The notes beneath the pieces were generated by a model. It was not told the origin of the DNA, searched no databases, and saw nothing but the letters and a program-made list of their open reading frames with translations. Positions 26,097 to 34,063 of a DNA stretch of 64,000 bases are shown here, one piece after another. The stretch is from an uncultured Steroidobacter sp. (GTDB lineage: Bacteria; Pseudomonadota; Gammaproteobacteria; Steroidobacterales; Steroidobacteraceae). Location of the stretch: the NCBI RefSeq assembly GCF_937958065.1, contig NZ_CALFXI010000021.1, positions 1 through 64,000 on the forward strand. The letters are read 5' to 3'. Position numbers and translations under genes: made by a program. The number at the start of each line of letters is the position of its first letter. The stretch's first letter is position 1.

Positions 26097-27239
26097 ATGC
26101 AAAAAACCGCCTCGATCGCGCTCGTTGCCGTGCTGCAACTGGCGCTGCTGTTCCTGTCGCCGGCCTTCGCGGCCGAGCGCTGGACGGAGCAGCAGGCGCA
26201 TGAGTGGTACAACCGTCAGCCCTGGCTGGTCGGCGCCAATTACATTCCGGCGAACGCCATCAACCAGCTGGAGATGTGGCAGGCCGACACCTTCGATCCG
26301 GCGACCATCGACAAGGAGCTCGGTTGGGCGCAGTCCATCGGCATGAACACCATGCGCGTGTATCTGCACAATCTGCTGTGGGAACAGGACGCGAAGGGTT
26401 TCAAGCAGCGCATCGATGCGTTCCTCGCGATCGCGGCCAAGCACAACATCAAGCCCATCTTCGTGCTGTTCGACAGCTGCTGGGATCCGGAGCCGAAGCT
26501 CGGGCCGCAGCGTCCGCCGATTCCGGGCGTGCACAACCCCGGTTGGGTGCAGGCGCCGGGACGCGCGCGGCTGGAGGATGTTTCGGGTTATCCGAAGCTG
26601 CGTGAGTACGTGCAGGGCGTCGTTGGCGCGTTCGCCAAGGATCCGCGCATCCTGGCCTGGGATGTCTGGAACGAGCCCGACAACGACGGCGGCGGCAACT
26701 ATCCGAAGCACGTCGGCAAGCAGAAGCATGTCGAAACGCTGCTGGGCCAGGTGTTCGAGTGGGCGCGCTCGCAGAAGCCGACCCAGCCGCTCACCAGCGG
26801 TGTGTGGCATCACGACGACTGGTCGTCGCTCGACAAGCTCAACGCCATCGAGAAGATCCAGATCACTCAGTCGGACGTGATTTCCTTCCACGACTACAGC
26901 TGGCCCGAAGTGTTCGAGCGTCGCGTGAAGCAGCTGCAGGTCTACGGCCGTCCTCTGCTGTGCACCGAATACATGGCGCGCGGCAACGGCTCGACGTTCG
27001 ACAACTCGCTGCCGCTCGGCAAGCGCTACAACGTGGCCATGTTCAACTGGGGTCTGGTGGACGGCAAGACGCAGACGCGCATGCCCTGGGATTCCTGGAA
27101 GAAGCCGTACACGCACGAAGAGCCGACCATCTGGTTCCACGACGTGTTCCGTGCCAACGGCACACCGTATCGCGCTGCTGAAACGGAGCTGATCAAGCGC
27201 CTGACCAGCGAGCCGCGCGAAGCGGCCGGCACGCAGTAA
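26097..27239 (+). CDS. Secreted clan-A (TIM-barrel) glycoside hydrolase, family not certain
   Basis: 380 residues with a signal peptide (ALLFLSPAFAAERW) and aggaga upstream of the ATG. The (beta/alpha)8 pattern with two acidic residues of clan-A glycosidases is visible: the acid/base Glu193 in AWDVWNEPDN and the likely nucleophile Glu291 in LLCTEYMARG; WHHDDW and FHDYSWPEVF supply aromatic subsite residues. Proteins like this are often labelled cellulase-family or 1,4-beta-xylanase without proof. As the third gene of the dehydratase-mutarotase unit it probably frees the sugar that the island consumes, for example arabinose or galactose from plant polymers (inference). Confidence 0.8.
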   Translation: MQKTASIALVAVLQLALLFLSPAFAAERWTEQQAHEWYNRQPWLVGANYIPANAINQLEMWQADTFDPATIDKELGWAQSIGMNTMRVYLHNLLWEQDAKGFKQRIDAFLAIAAKHNIKPIFVLFDSCWDPEPKLGPQRPPIPGVHNPGWVQAPGRARLEDVSGYPKLREYVQGVVGAFAKDPRILAWDVWNEPDNDGGGNYPKHVGKQKHVETLLGQVFEWARSQKPTQPLTSGVWHHDDWSSLDKLNAIEKIQITQSDVISFHDYSWPEVFERRVKQLQVYGRPLLCTEYMARGNGSTFDNSLPLGKRYNVAMFNWGLVDGKTQTRMPWDSWKKPYTHEEPTIWFHDVFRANGTPYRAAETELIKRLTSEPREAAGTQ

Positions 27240-27251
27240 GCACTCCCCCGG

Positions 27252-27275
27252 GACGAGGCCATGGACGGCCCCGTC
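27252..27275. terminator. Hairpin between convergent glycosidase and GntR genes
   Basis: gacgaggcc-atggac-ggccccgtc, a 9-bp stem with one mismatch, lies 12 bp after the glycosidase stop and 21 bp from the GntR gene's end. No U-tract is seen. Confidence 0.45.
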
Positions 27276-27296
27276 TCATCGGCATTCGGGCGACAC

Positions 27297-28046
27297 TCAG
27301 CGTCGCTTCGCCGCCTTGCCGTTCTTCTCCTGCTCGACGGTGTCCATCAGATCGAGCACGTCACTGACGAGCTTCTTCATCGCGGTGCGCGCCTTTTCCG
27401 GTTGGCGCTTCACGATTGCGTGCGCAACCGCGGCGTGGTCCGGAATGCTGGCCGAGTGCCCCTTGATCCGGTTGGTGAATTGAATCGAGCTGCGCAGCGC
27501 GGTGGCGACGACGTCCTGGAACTGGGCGAAGAACGGGTTCTTCGAGCCTTTCAACACCGCGACGTGAAAGGCGATGTCGGCTTCGAGAATCTGATCGGCG
27601 CCGGTCTCGGCTGCTTTCATCCGCTCCAGCCCCGCATTGATGGCGGCCAGGTCGCCGTCATCGGCGAGCACAGCGGCGAGCGCCGCGGCTTCGGGCTCGA
27701 TGGCGCTGCGCAGCTGGTTGAACTGTCGGAGCAGCTCGATGGAGAACTTCCGGTTCAGCAGCCAGCGCAGCACATCGGTATCGAACAGATTCCACGACGA
27801 GCGCGGCTGCACGATCGTTCCCTGACGCGGGCGCGCGCTGACCAGCCCTTTGGCGGTCAGCATCTTCACCGCTTCGCGCGTCACCGAGCGGCTCACGCCA
27901 TGCTGTTTCGCGAGCTCCGCTTCGGTGGGAAACGGGCCATCGTCATACTGGCCGGTCACGATCGCACGGCCGAGTGCGTCGAGCAGGCCATGCGTCAGGT
28001 TCCGGCCGAGGTTGAGCCGCAGCTCCGCGGGAGTTGTATCGATCAC
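27297..28046 (-). CDS. GntR/FadR-family transcriptional regulator
   Basis: 249 residues from a GTG start. The N-terminal winged helix (about 15-85) has ALGRAIVTGQYDDGPFPTEAELAKQHGVSRSVTREAVKMLTAKGLVSARPRQGTIV in pieces, the GntR signature. The C-terminal FCD domain (about 100-230) has metal/ligand residues in LEADIAFHVAVLKGSKNP and DHAAVAHAIVKRQPEKA. FadR-type regulators usually respond to sugar acids. It closes the sugar island, and the word atttatatga stands upstream of both this gene and the dehydrogenase/dehydratase pair, pointing to autoregulation and control of the island (inference). Confidence 0.9.
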   Translation of the reverse strand: MIDTTPAELRLNLGRNLTHGLLDALGRAIVTGQYDDGPFPTEAELAKQHGVSRSVTREAVKMLTAKGLVSARPRQGTIVQPRSSWNLFDTDVLRWLLNRKFSIELLRQFNQLRSAIEPEAAALAAVLADDGDLAAINAGLERMKAAETGADQILEADIAFHVAVLKGSKNPFFAQFQDVVATALRSSIQFTNRIKGHSASIPDHAAVAHAIVKRQPEKARTAMKKLVSDVLDLMDTVEQEKNGKAAKRR

Positions 28047-28071
28047 GGCGACGACTTGAATGTCCTATTCG

Positions 28072-28081
28072 TCATATAAAT
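28072..28081 (-). promoter_or_regulatory. Second copy of the ATTTATATGA motif, upstream of the GntR gene
   Basis: Reads tcatataaat on the plus strand, the exact inverse of 22982-22991, and lies 26 bp from the GntR start codon. With neighbouring bases it forms tcat-ataa-atga, a small palindrome (28072-28083). Confidence 0.5.
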
Positions 28082-28150
28082 GAACAGTACCATTCAGCGG
28101 CGCTCCCTGCCAGGACGTGTCGAGCCAACGCGCGCGGTGCTGCGCTCGGA

Positions 28151-29788
28151 CTAGCGATGTCGCATGTCTTTTCCGGAGCTGCCGCTCTTGCGTGGCCGGG
28201 CAGCCACGTTGCTCGCCGCGGTATCTTCTTCGGGCTGGCCATCGGTGTACGTCGGACCTTCGCGATCCTCTCCGGGAGCGGGCTTGCCCGGCAGCGGCCG
28301 CAACGCCTTGGCTTTTTCCAGATCGATGCCGGCGCCCTGGGCGACACGCGTGCCGTAATCCCGATCGCAGTGCCAGAAGTGCCACACCATGCGCAGCTGG
28401 ATCGGCTCGGGGCATTGCTTCAGATCGTTCACCAGGTTCTTGATCAGATCGTCGCGCTCCCAGTCCTCGAACGTGCGGTAGCGCTCGCCGGCCTGTTTGT
28501 AATCGTCGGCGGTCTTGGTGGTCTGATACCGGCCCAGATGGCCTTGCACATACTGATGATAGTCCGGGCCGCGGCGCGCAGCTTCGTGCAGTCCGCCCAT
28601 CTGGCTCGGCTCGTAATTGACGTGCGGATTCTCGCCGCCGCTATCGACGAAGTAGGCCATCTGGCCGTCGCGCTGATTGGTCGTTGCCGGTCGCGCCGGC
28701 GCATTCACCGGCAATTGCAGATAGTTCGGGCCGACGCGATAGCGCTGCGTGTCCGAATAGGAGAGGGTGCGTCCCTGCAGCATCTTGTCGTCCGAGAAGT
28801 CGATGCCGTCGACCAGCACGCCGGTGCCGAACGCGGACTGCTCGGTTTCCGCGAACACGTTCGCCGGATTCCGATCGAGCACCAGCCGGCCGACCGGCAG
28901 CAGCGGAAACTGCTCTTCGGGCCAGCGCTTGGTGTCGTCGAGCGGATCGAAGTCGAGCTCCGGATGCTCGCCATCGGCCATGATCTGCACGCACATCTCC
29001 CACTCCGGAAATTCGCGCCGCTCGATGGCGTCGTGCAGGTCGCGAGTCGCGTGACCCACATCGCGCGCCTGGATCTCGGCGGCCTGCTCGCTGGTGAGAT
29101 TCTTGACGCCGAGCTTGGGCTGGAACGAGAACTTGCAGAGCACCGCCTGGCCGCGCGCGTCGATCAGCTTGTATGTATTCACGCTCGAGCCTTCCATGTG
29201 GCGATAGTCGGCGGGAATGCCCCATGGGCTCTTCACCCACGTGACCATGTGCAGCGATTCGGGATGCAACGACACGAAATCGTAGAAGCGCCACGGCTCC
29301 TGCCGGTTGGTCACCGGGTCGGGCTTGAACGCATGGATCATGTCCGGGAACTTGATGGCATCGCGGATGAAAAAGATCTTCAGGTTGTTGCCCACCAGGT
29401 CCCAATTGCCGTCGATGGTCTTGAACTTGATCGCGAAGCCGCGCGGATCGCGGGCCGTCTCCGGCGATTCCTTGCCGCCGATGACGGTGGAGAAACGCAC
29501 GAACACCGGAGTCTTGATGCCGGTTTGTGTCAGCACTTTCGCACGCGTGTATTTGGTCGCGGGCTCGTTGCCGATCTTTCCATAGGCTTCGAAATATCCA
29601 TGAGCGCCCGTGCCGCGCGCATGCACGACGCGCTCGGGAATGCGCTCGCGATCGAAGTGCGTGATCTTCTCGATGAATTGATAGTTCTCGAGCGTCGCCG
29701 GGCCGCGCTCGCCCACCGAGCGCAGGCTCTGATTGTCGGTGACTGGATGACCCTGACGAGTGGTCAGCGTACGATGCTGTTCGGCCAT
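28151..29788 (-). CDS. Monofunctional haem catalase
   Basis: 545 residues from the ATG ending at 29788, with aaggag seven bases upstream. Distal haem residues are His56 (RVVHARGTGAHG) and Asn134/135 (LVGNNLKIFFIRD); the proximal Tyr lies in LSYSDTQRYRVGPNY. RFSTVIGGKESPETARDPRGFAIKF and the GQMAYFVDSGGENPHVNYEPS segment fit small-subunit clade catalases. The C-terminal tail (about 490-545) is polar and low-complexity. It breaks down hydrogen peroxide in the cytosol. There is no adjacent OxyR gene or obvious OxyR site. Confidence 0.95.
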   Translation of the reverse strand: MAEQHRTLTTRQGHPVTDNQSLRSVGERGPATLENYQFIEKITHFDRERIPERVVHARGTGAHGYFEAYGKIGNEPATKYTRAKVLTQTGIKTPVFVRFSTVIGGKESPETARDPRGFAIKFKTIDGNWDLVGNNLKIFFIRDAIKFPDMIHAFKPDPVTNRQEPWRFYDFVSLHPESLHMVTWVKSPWGIPADYRHMEGSSVNTYKLIDARGQAVLCKFSFQPKLGVKNLTSEQAAEIQARDVGHATRDLHDAIERREFPEWEMCVQIMADGEHPELDFDPLDDTKRWPEEQFPLLPVGRLVLDRNPANVFAETEQSAFGTGVLVDGIDFSDDKMLQGRTLSYSDTQRYRVGPNYLQLPVNAPARPATTNQRDGQMAYFVDSGGENPHVNYEPSQMGGLHEAARRGPDYHQYVQGHLGRYQTTKTADDYKQAGERYRTFEDWERDDLIKNLVNDLKQCPEPIQLRMVWHFWHCDRDYGTRVAQGAGIDLEKAKALRPLPGKPAPGEDREGPTYTDGQPEEDTAASNVAARPRKSGSSGKDMRHR

Positions 29789-29926
29789 GAGAAGCTCCTT
29801 GGAATGCGCGGGGCACGGGGGACGTTGGAAGGCAATCCCCGCCCGGCGGGCACTGTTCCTCAGCCTTATCCGCAATGGCCGGCGCCTCCGGCGGTGCGGT
29901 ATGCTTGGGCGAAACGAGAGCAACGA

Positions 29927-30472
29927 GTGAACAACGAGCGACCAGCGGCGCCGGACGACGATGAGGAACAGCGCGAGTACAGCTCGCCGGCTTGTTACCT
30001 GCACGAATTCGAGTCCTACGATCGAGTCGACGCGGCGTCCCGAGTCATCCACGCACCGCCCGAGAAAATCTATCGCGCACACATGGATCCGCATGCGCTC
30101 ATTTCCTGGCTGCCGCCGGAGGGCATGAGCGGCCGCATCGAACGGTTCGAGCCGCGCGTTGGCGGCACTTATCGAATGGTGCTCACCTATGGGCAACCGT
30201 CAGCCGCGGCCAAGACCACCGAGAATTCCGATTGCGTGCAGGGACGGTTCGTGGAGCTGGTGCCCGATCGGCTGATTTCGCAGATCGTCACCTTCGATTC
30301 GGAGGACGCGGCGTTCGCCGGCGAGATGAAGATCACCTGGACGTTCATGCCGGTGCCGGAAGGCACGCGTGTAGACGTTCGTTGCGAGAATGTGCCCAGA
30401 GGCATCAGTCCGGACGATCACGCCGCGGGCCTGGCGTCTTCGCTGCGGAATCTGGCGAAGTTCTGCGAATGA
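29927..30472 (+). CDS. SRPBCC / AHSA1-like protein
   Basis: 181 residues from a GTG at 29927; an in-frame GTG near 29893 is possible. After a charged tail the domain starts YDRVDAASRVIHAPPEKIYRAHMDPHALISWLPPEGMSG, typical of the AHSA1-type START-like fold, with GGTYRMVLTY, GRFVELVPDRLISQIVTFDSED and KITWTFMPVPEGTRVDVRCENVP. These domains bind hydrophobic ligands; the function here is unknown. It is divergent from catalase and followed after 51 bp by the phosphoesterase gene, likely in one transcript. Confidence 0.82.
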   Translation: MNNERPAAPDDDEEQREYSSPACYLHEFESYDRVDAASRVIHAPPEKIYRAHMDPHALISWLPPEGMSGRIERFEPRVGGTYRMVLTYGQPSAAAKTTENSDCVQGRFVELVPDRLISQIVTFDSEDAAFAGEMKITWTFMPVPEGTRVDVRCENVPRGISPDDHAAGLASSLRNLAKFCE

Positions 30473-30523
30473 GTGCCGCGAGCTAACTCGACAGAGCGGG
30501 GCTGCCTGGCCCATGCTGCCGCG

Positions 30524-31291
30524 ATGGCCACCCGAGTCTTCGCCCTGTCCGATATTCACGTCGACTACGACGTCAATTTCCAATGGGTGCGATCTCTGTC
30601 GAGGGCGGACTATCGCGACGACATCCTGATTCTGGCGGGGGACGTGACTCACAAGCTCGCCGAGCTGGCGAGCTGCCTGCACGAGTTCGCAGCTCGCTTC
30701 AGCAAGGTGCTGTTCGTGCCCGGCAATCACGAGCTGTGGGTATTGGGCGAGGCGCCGGAGCGGACTTCATTGCAGAAGTTCGCCGATGTCAGGGCCGTGG
30801 TGGAGCGCAGCGGCGCTTCCCTGCAGCCGTATCGGCATGGCGAGGTGCTGATCGCGCCGCTGCTGAGCTGGTACGACTATTCGTTTGGCGAGCCCGGCGC
30901 CGATTTGTATAACATGTGGATGGACTTTCACGCCTGCCGCTGGCCGGCGGACTTCGGGCCGGGCGAGGTGGCCGGATATTTCATGGATCAGAACCAGCGC
31001 ATTACGACGCATGGCGCGCGCAGGATCATCACGTTTTCCCATTTCCTGCCGCGCATCGATCTGATACCGGCGCAGGTTTCGAGCCGGCACCGGCTGCTCG
31101 ATCCGGTGCTCGGCAGTGCGCGGCTCGATCGGCAGCTTCGGCAGCTCGGCTCGAGCATGCACGTATATGGTCACAGCCATATCAATCGCCGCATCAGCAT
31201 CGATGGGGTCACGTACATCAACAACGCGTTTGGATATCCGGGCGAGGAGCGCATCACCACCCGTCAGCTCCTCTGCATCGACGAGCCATGA
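30524..31291 (+). CDS. Calcineurin-like metallophosphoesterase
   Basis: 255 residues from the ATG at 30524 (MATRVFALSDIHVDYD). The metal-binding motifs follow in order: DIH (Asp10, His12), ILAGDVTH, FVPGNHELW, ITFSHFLPR and VYGHSHINRRI. The protein is cytosolic with no signal peptide. The substrate is unknown. Its TGA overlaps the ATG of the phosphopantetheinyl transferase gene (ATGA), so the two are translated together. Confidence 0.9.
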   Translation: MATRVFALSDIHVDYDVNFQWVRSLSRADYRDDILILAGDVTHKLAELASCLHEFAARFSKVLFVPGNHELWVLGEAPERTSLQKFADVRAVVERSGASLQPYRHGEVLIAPLLSWYDYSFGEPGADLYNMWMDFHACRWPADFGPGEVAGYFMDQNQRITTHGARRIITFSHFLPRIDLIPAQVSSRHRLLDPVLGSARLDRQLRQLGSSMHVYGHSHINRRISIDGVTYINNAFGYPGEERITTRQLLCIDEP

Positions 31292-32091
31292 CAACCTCAC
31301 GCCCCGACCGCCTGAGCGCCAGCGAGCATCGCATCGATGTCTGGCTGGCTTATTACCACGACATTGCCGATCCGCGTCTGCACCGGGAATATCGCGCGCT
31401 GCTGACCGAAGAGGAGCGCGGCAAGGAATTCCGGTTTTATTTTCCCGACGATCAGCGGCGTTATCTGGTGACTCGCGCGCTGGTGCGCACCGTGCTGTCG
31501 CGCTATCTGCACGTGCCGCCCACCGACTGGCGTTTCTCGAACAATCGTTACGGCCGGCCCGAGATCGCCAATCTCACTCGTGATGAATGCGGCCTGTGCT
31601 TCAACATCTCGCACACCCGTGGGCTGATCGCTCTGGGCGTCACTCAGCGGCGTGAGCTGGGCGTCGACGTGGAGAATCTGCGCACGCGCGAGGTGTCGCT
31701 GGAGATTGCCGATCGATTCTTCGCCAAGGCCGAAGTGGCGGAGCTCGCGACCGTGCCGAGGGAACGGCAACAGGACCGCTTCTTCGAGTACTGGACGTTC
31801 AAGGAGTCCTACATCAAGGCGCGCGGCATGGGGTTGTCCATTCCGCTCGGCCAGTTCAGTTTTCATTATCCGCACGAGCACGCCGTGAATCTCGCCGTCG
31901 ATCCGGAGCTGGGTGACGACGCGAATCGTTGGAGCTTCTGGCAGTATCGGCCGACGGAGGACTATTTGATGGCCGTATGCGCGGAGCGCCGCCCAGATCG
32001 CACGCCATCGCTGACCCTGCGGAAGGTCGTGCCGCTCGTGATGGACGAAATCGTCGCACCCCGGGTGCTGAAAACGTCGGAGCCCGCGTAA
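31288..32091 (+). CDS. 4'-phosphopantetheinyl transferase, Sfp type
   Basis: 267 residues. Sfp-type marks are RYLVTRALVRTVLSRYL, RFSNNRYGRPEI, CFNISHTRGLIALGV, GVDVENL (metal-binding Asp/Glu) and FFEYWTFKESYIKARGMGLSIPLGQF. It moves the phosphopantetheine arm of CoA onto carrier proteins of fatty-acid, polyketide or peptide synthases. No synthase is in the window, so its client is elsewhere. The ATG lies in the stop of the phosphoesterase gene. Confidence 0.92.
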   Translation: MTTSRPDRLSASEHRIDVWLAYYHDIADPRLHREYRALLTEEERGKEFRFYFPDDQRRYLVTRALVRTVLSRYLHVPPTDWRFSNNRYGRPEIANLTRDECGLCFNISHTRGLIALGVTQRRELGVDVENLRTREVSLEIADRFFAKAEVAELATVPRERQQDRFFEYWTFKESYIKARGMGLSIPLGQFSFHYPHEHAVNLAVDPELGDDANRWSFWQYRPTEDYLMAVCAERRPDRTPSLTLRKVVPLVMDEIVAPRVLKTSEPA

Positions 32092-32096
32092 CCAGG

Positions 32097-33062
32097 TTAT
32101 TTCGCGAGCTTGCTGAACACGTCGATCAGGCCGATCACCGCCGGGCCGATGACCACCAGGAAGAACGAGGGGAACAGGAACAGCACCAGCGGAAAGACCA
32201 TCTTGGTGCCGATCTTGGCAGCCTGCTCCTCGGCGGCCTGGGTGCGTTTGTCACGAAACTCCTCGGAGTAGACGCGCAGAGCATCGGCGATGCTCGTGCC
32301 GAAGCGCATCGTTTGCACCAGCAGTGCCGTCATGCCTCGGATGTCTTCCAATCCAGTTCGCTCCGACAGATTTCGCAGGGCCACGCCGCGTTCGACACCG
32401 GCTCGCATCTCGGCGTTCACCAGCGCGAGCTCGTCTCCCAGTGCCGGATGACTCACCGCCAGTTCGTCGGCGACGCGCGCCAGTGCCGGTGCCAGCCCGA
32501 GCCCCGATTCGACGCACACGACCAGCAGATCCAATGCATCGGGAAATCCGGCGCGCAACGCGCGCTGACGACTGGCAACCTGACGGTCCAGCCACATGGA
32601 GCAGCTGATCCAGCCGAAATAACCGGCGCCGGCCGCGAACAGCATCAGTTGATTGGTGGTGATGTTCGGCAGCAACGGCGAAGCCAGCAGGACGGCAATG
32701 GGAGGGATCATGACCGCCAGCGCCTTGATGCCGTAGAACAGGGTGCGCGCGCTCGGCGAACGATAACCGGCATGGATGAGCAGGCGTTCTACTCGCTGCC
32801 GCTCGCGCTCGGAGCGGGGCGTGACGAACGCGGCGAAGTTGCTCAAGCTGTCGGCCATCGTGGCCGCCGCTGACGGACGCTCGCCACTGCCCAGACCGAG
32901 CTGTCCGAGCCGGCGGCGCACCGGATCGATCAGTCCCATGATGAATGCGGACAAGCCCATGGTCAGCGCAAAAGCGGCCGCGGCCGCGAGCGCCATGAAC
33001 AGGATGCCGGCACCGCCGCTGTCGCCCAGAAAATCCTGCAAGGCAATCAGTATCGCGTCCAT
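32097..33062 (-). CDS. tadC: Tad pilus inner-membrane platform protein TadC
   Basis: 321 residues with an N-terminal membrane helix, a T2SS-F domain (FPDALDLLVVCVESGLGLAPALARVADEL ... TALLVQTMRFGTSIADALRVYSEEFRDKR) and C-terminal helices (FPLVLFLFPSFFLVVIGPAVIGLIDVF). TadB and TadC together form the platform on which the CpaF motor acts. It is the last gene of the locus, 9 bp after tadB and 5 bp from the convergent phosphopantetheinyl transferase. Confidence 0.92.
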   Translation of the reverse strand: MDAILIALQDFLGDSGGAGILFMALAAAAAFALTMGLSAFIMGLIDPVRRRLGQLGLGSGERPSAAATMADSLSNFAAFVTPRSERERQRVERLLIHAGYRSPSARTLFYGIKALAVMIPPIAVLLASPLLPNITTNQLMLFAAGAGYFGWISCSMWLDRQVASRQRALRAGFPDALDLLVVCVESGLGLAPALARVADELAVSHPALGDELALVNAEMRAGVERGVALRNLSERTGLEDIRGMTALLVQTMRFGTSIADALRVYSEEFRDKRTQAAEEQAAKIGTKMVFPLVLFLFPSFFLVVIGPAVIGLIDVFSKLAK

Positions 33063-33071
33063 GGGCAGCTC

Positions 33072-34046
33072 CTAGACTTCGATGCGGACCAGGCGGCGAA
33101 TCCACAGGATGCCGATCGTGCCCATCACGATGGAGCAGGTGATCAGCTTCGGTCCCATCGGATGCTGGGTCAGATGGCTCAGATAATCCGGATGCATCAT
33201 CCACAGAAGAGCGAACAGCACCAGCGGGGTCAGCGACAGGATCCAGCCCGACAGGCGTCCTTCGGCCGACAGCGTCCTGACGCGACGCTGGAAGCGAAAC
33301 CGGCCGCGAATCACGCCGCTGATCTTCGCCAGGTTTTCGGCCAGATTGCCGCCGGCCTCGCGCTGTACGATCACGGCCGTGATCAACGCAGTCACTGAAA
33401 CGCTCGGCACCCGCTGCAGCAGCCCGAACAATGCACGACGCGGATCGTTTCCGTAGCTGAGATCCGCGAACGTCAGCTCGAACTCGCGCGAGATGGGCTC
33501 GTCCATGTCCTCGGCCACCAGTTTCAGGCAATGACTGAAGGGGTGTCCCGCCTTGAGCGCGCGCTGAATCATGTCGATGGCGTCGGGCATTTGTTCGTCG
33601 AAACGTGCGAATCGCTTCGCGCGCTGACGCAGGACGATCACGAACGGCGCGAAACCTCCGATGCAGGCGCCGGTCAGGGCCACCGGCCACCATCGTGACA
33701 GGATCCATCCGGCCAGCATGCCGCCGATGGATAAACAGATCGCGAGCAGCACCACGCGATAGGCGGGAGTATCCCGGCCCGCCTGCTCGAGAATGCGAGC
33801 CAATCGTTCCATGCCGGGCAGCGATTCCAGGGTGCGCTCGAACGAGGACAGGTCGCGCAGATATTTTTCACGCAGCAGGGAGGTGAACTCCGGTCCGCCG
33901 GACGCCTCGGCCAGCCGTTGCAAACGCGCCTGGATGCGCTTGCTCATCTTGCGCGATTCGCTGAACACCGGCACGACGGTGCCTTGCAACAGCAGCACCA
34001 CGGTGAAAAACACCAGCAGAGCGAATAACCACAGGCCGTTCGACAT
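33072..34046 (-). CDS. tadB: Tad pilus inner-membrane platform protein TadB
   Basis: 324 residues: an N-terminal helix, two central helices (YRVVLLAICLSIGGMLAGWILS, WPVALTGACIGGFAPFVIVL), the T2SS-F domain (MPDAIDMIQRALKAGHPFSHCLKLVAEDM ... SVTALITAVIVQREAGGNLAENLAKISGVIRGR) and a C-terminal membrane region. It follows cpaF by 17 bp and precedes tadC. Confidence 0.92.
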   Translation of the reverse strand: MSNGLWLFALLVFFTVVLLLQGTVVPVFSESRKMSKRIQARLQRLAEASGGPEFTSLLREKYLRDLSSFERTLESLPGMERLARILEQAGRDTPAYRVVLLAICLSIGGMLAGWILSRWWPVALTGACIGGFAPFVIVLRQRAKRFARFDEQMPDAIDMIQRALKAGHPFSHCLKLVAEDMDEPISREFELTFADLSYGNDPRRALFGLLQRVPSVSVTALITAVIVQREAGGNLAENLAKISGVIRGRFRFQRRVRTLSAEGRLSGWILSLTPLVLFALLWMMHPDYLSHLTQHPMGPKLITCSIVMGTIGILWIRRLVRIEV

Positions 34047-34063
34047 GGTCGTACCTCCAGTCG

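Noticed and set aside
28034..29926. Long plus-strand frame running into the SRPBCC gene
   Set aside because: Only the last 181 codons form a recognisable domain; the rest is antisense to catalase, whose start and motifs are clear.
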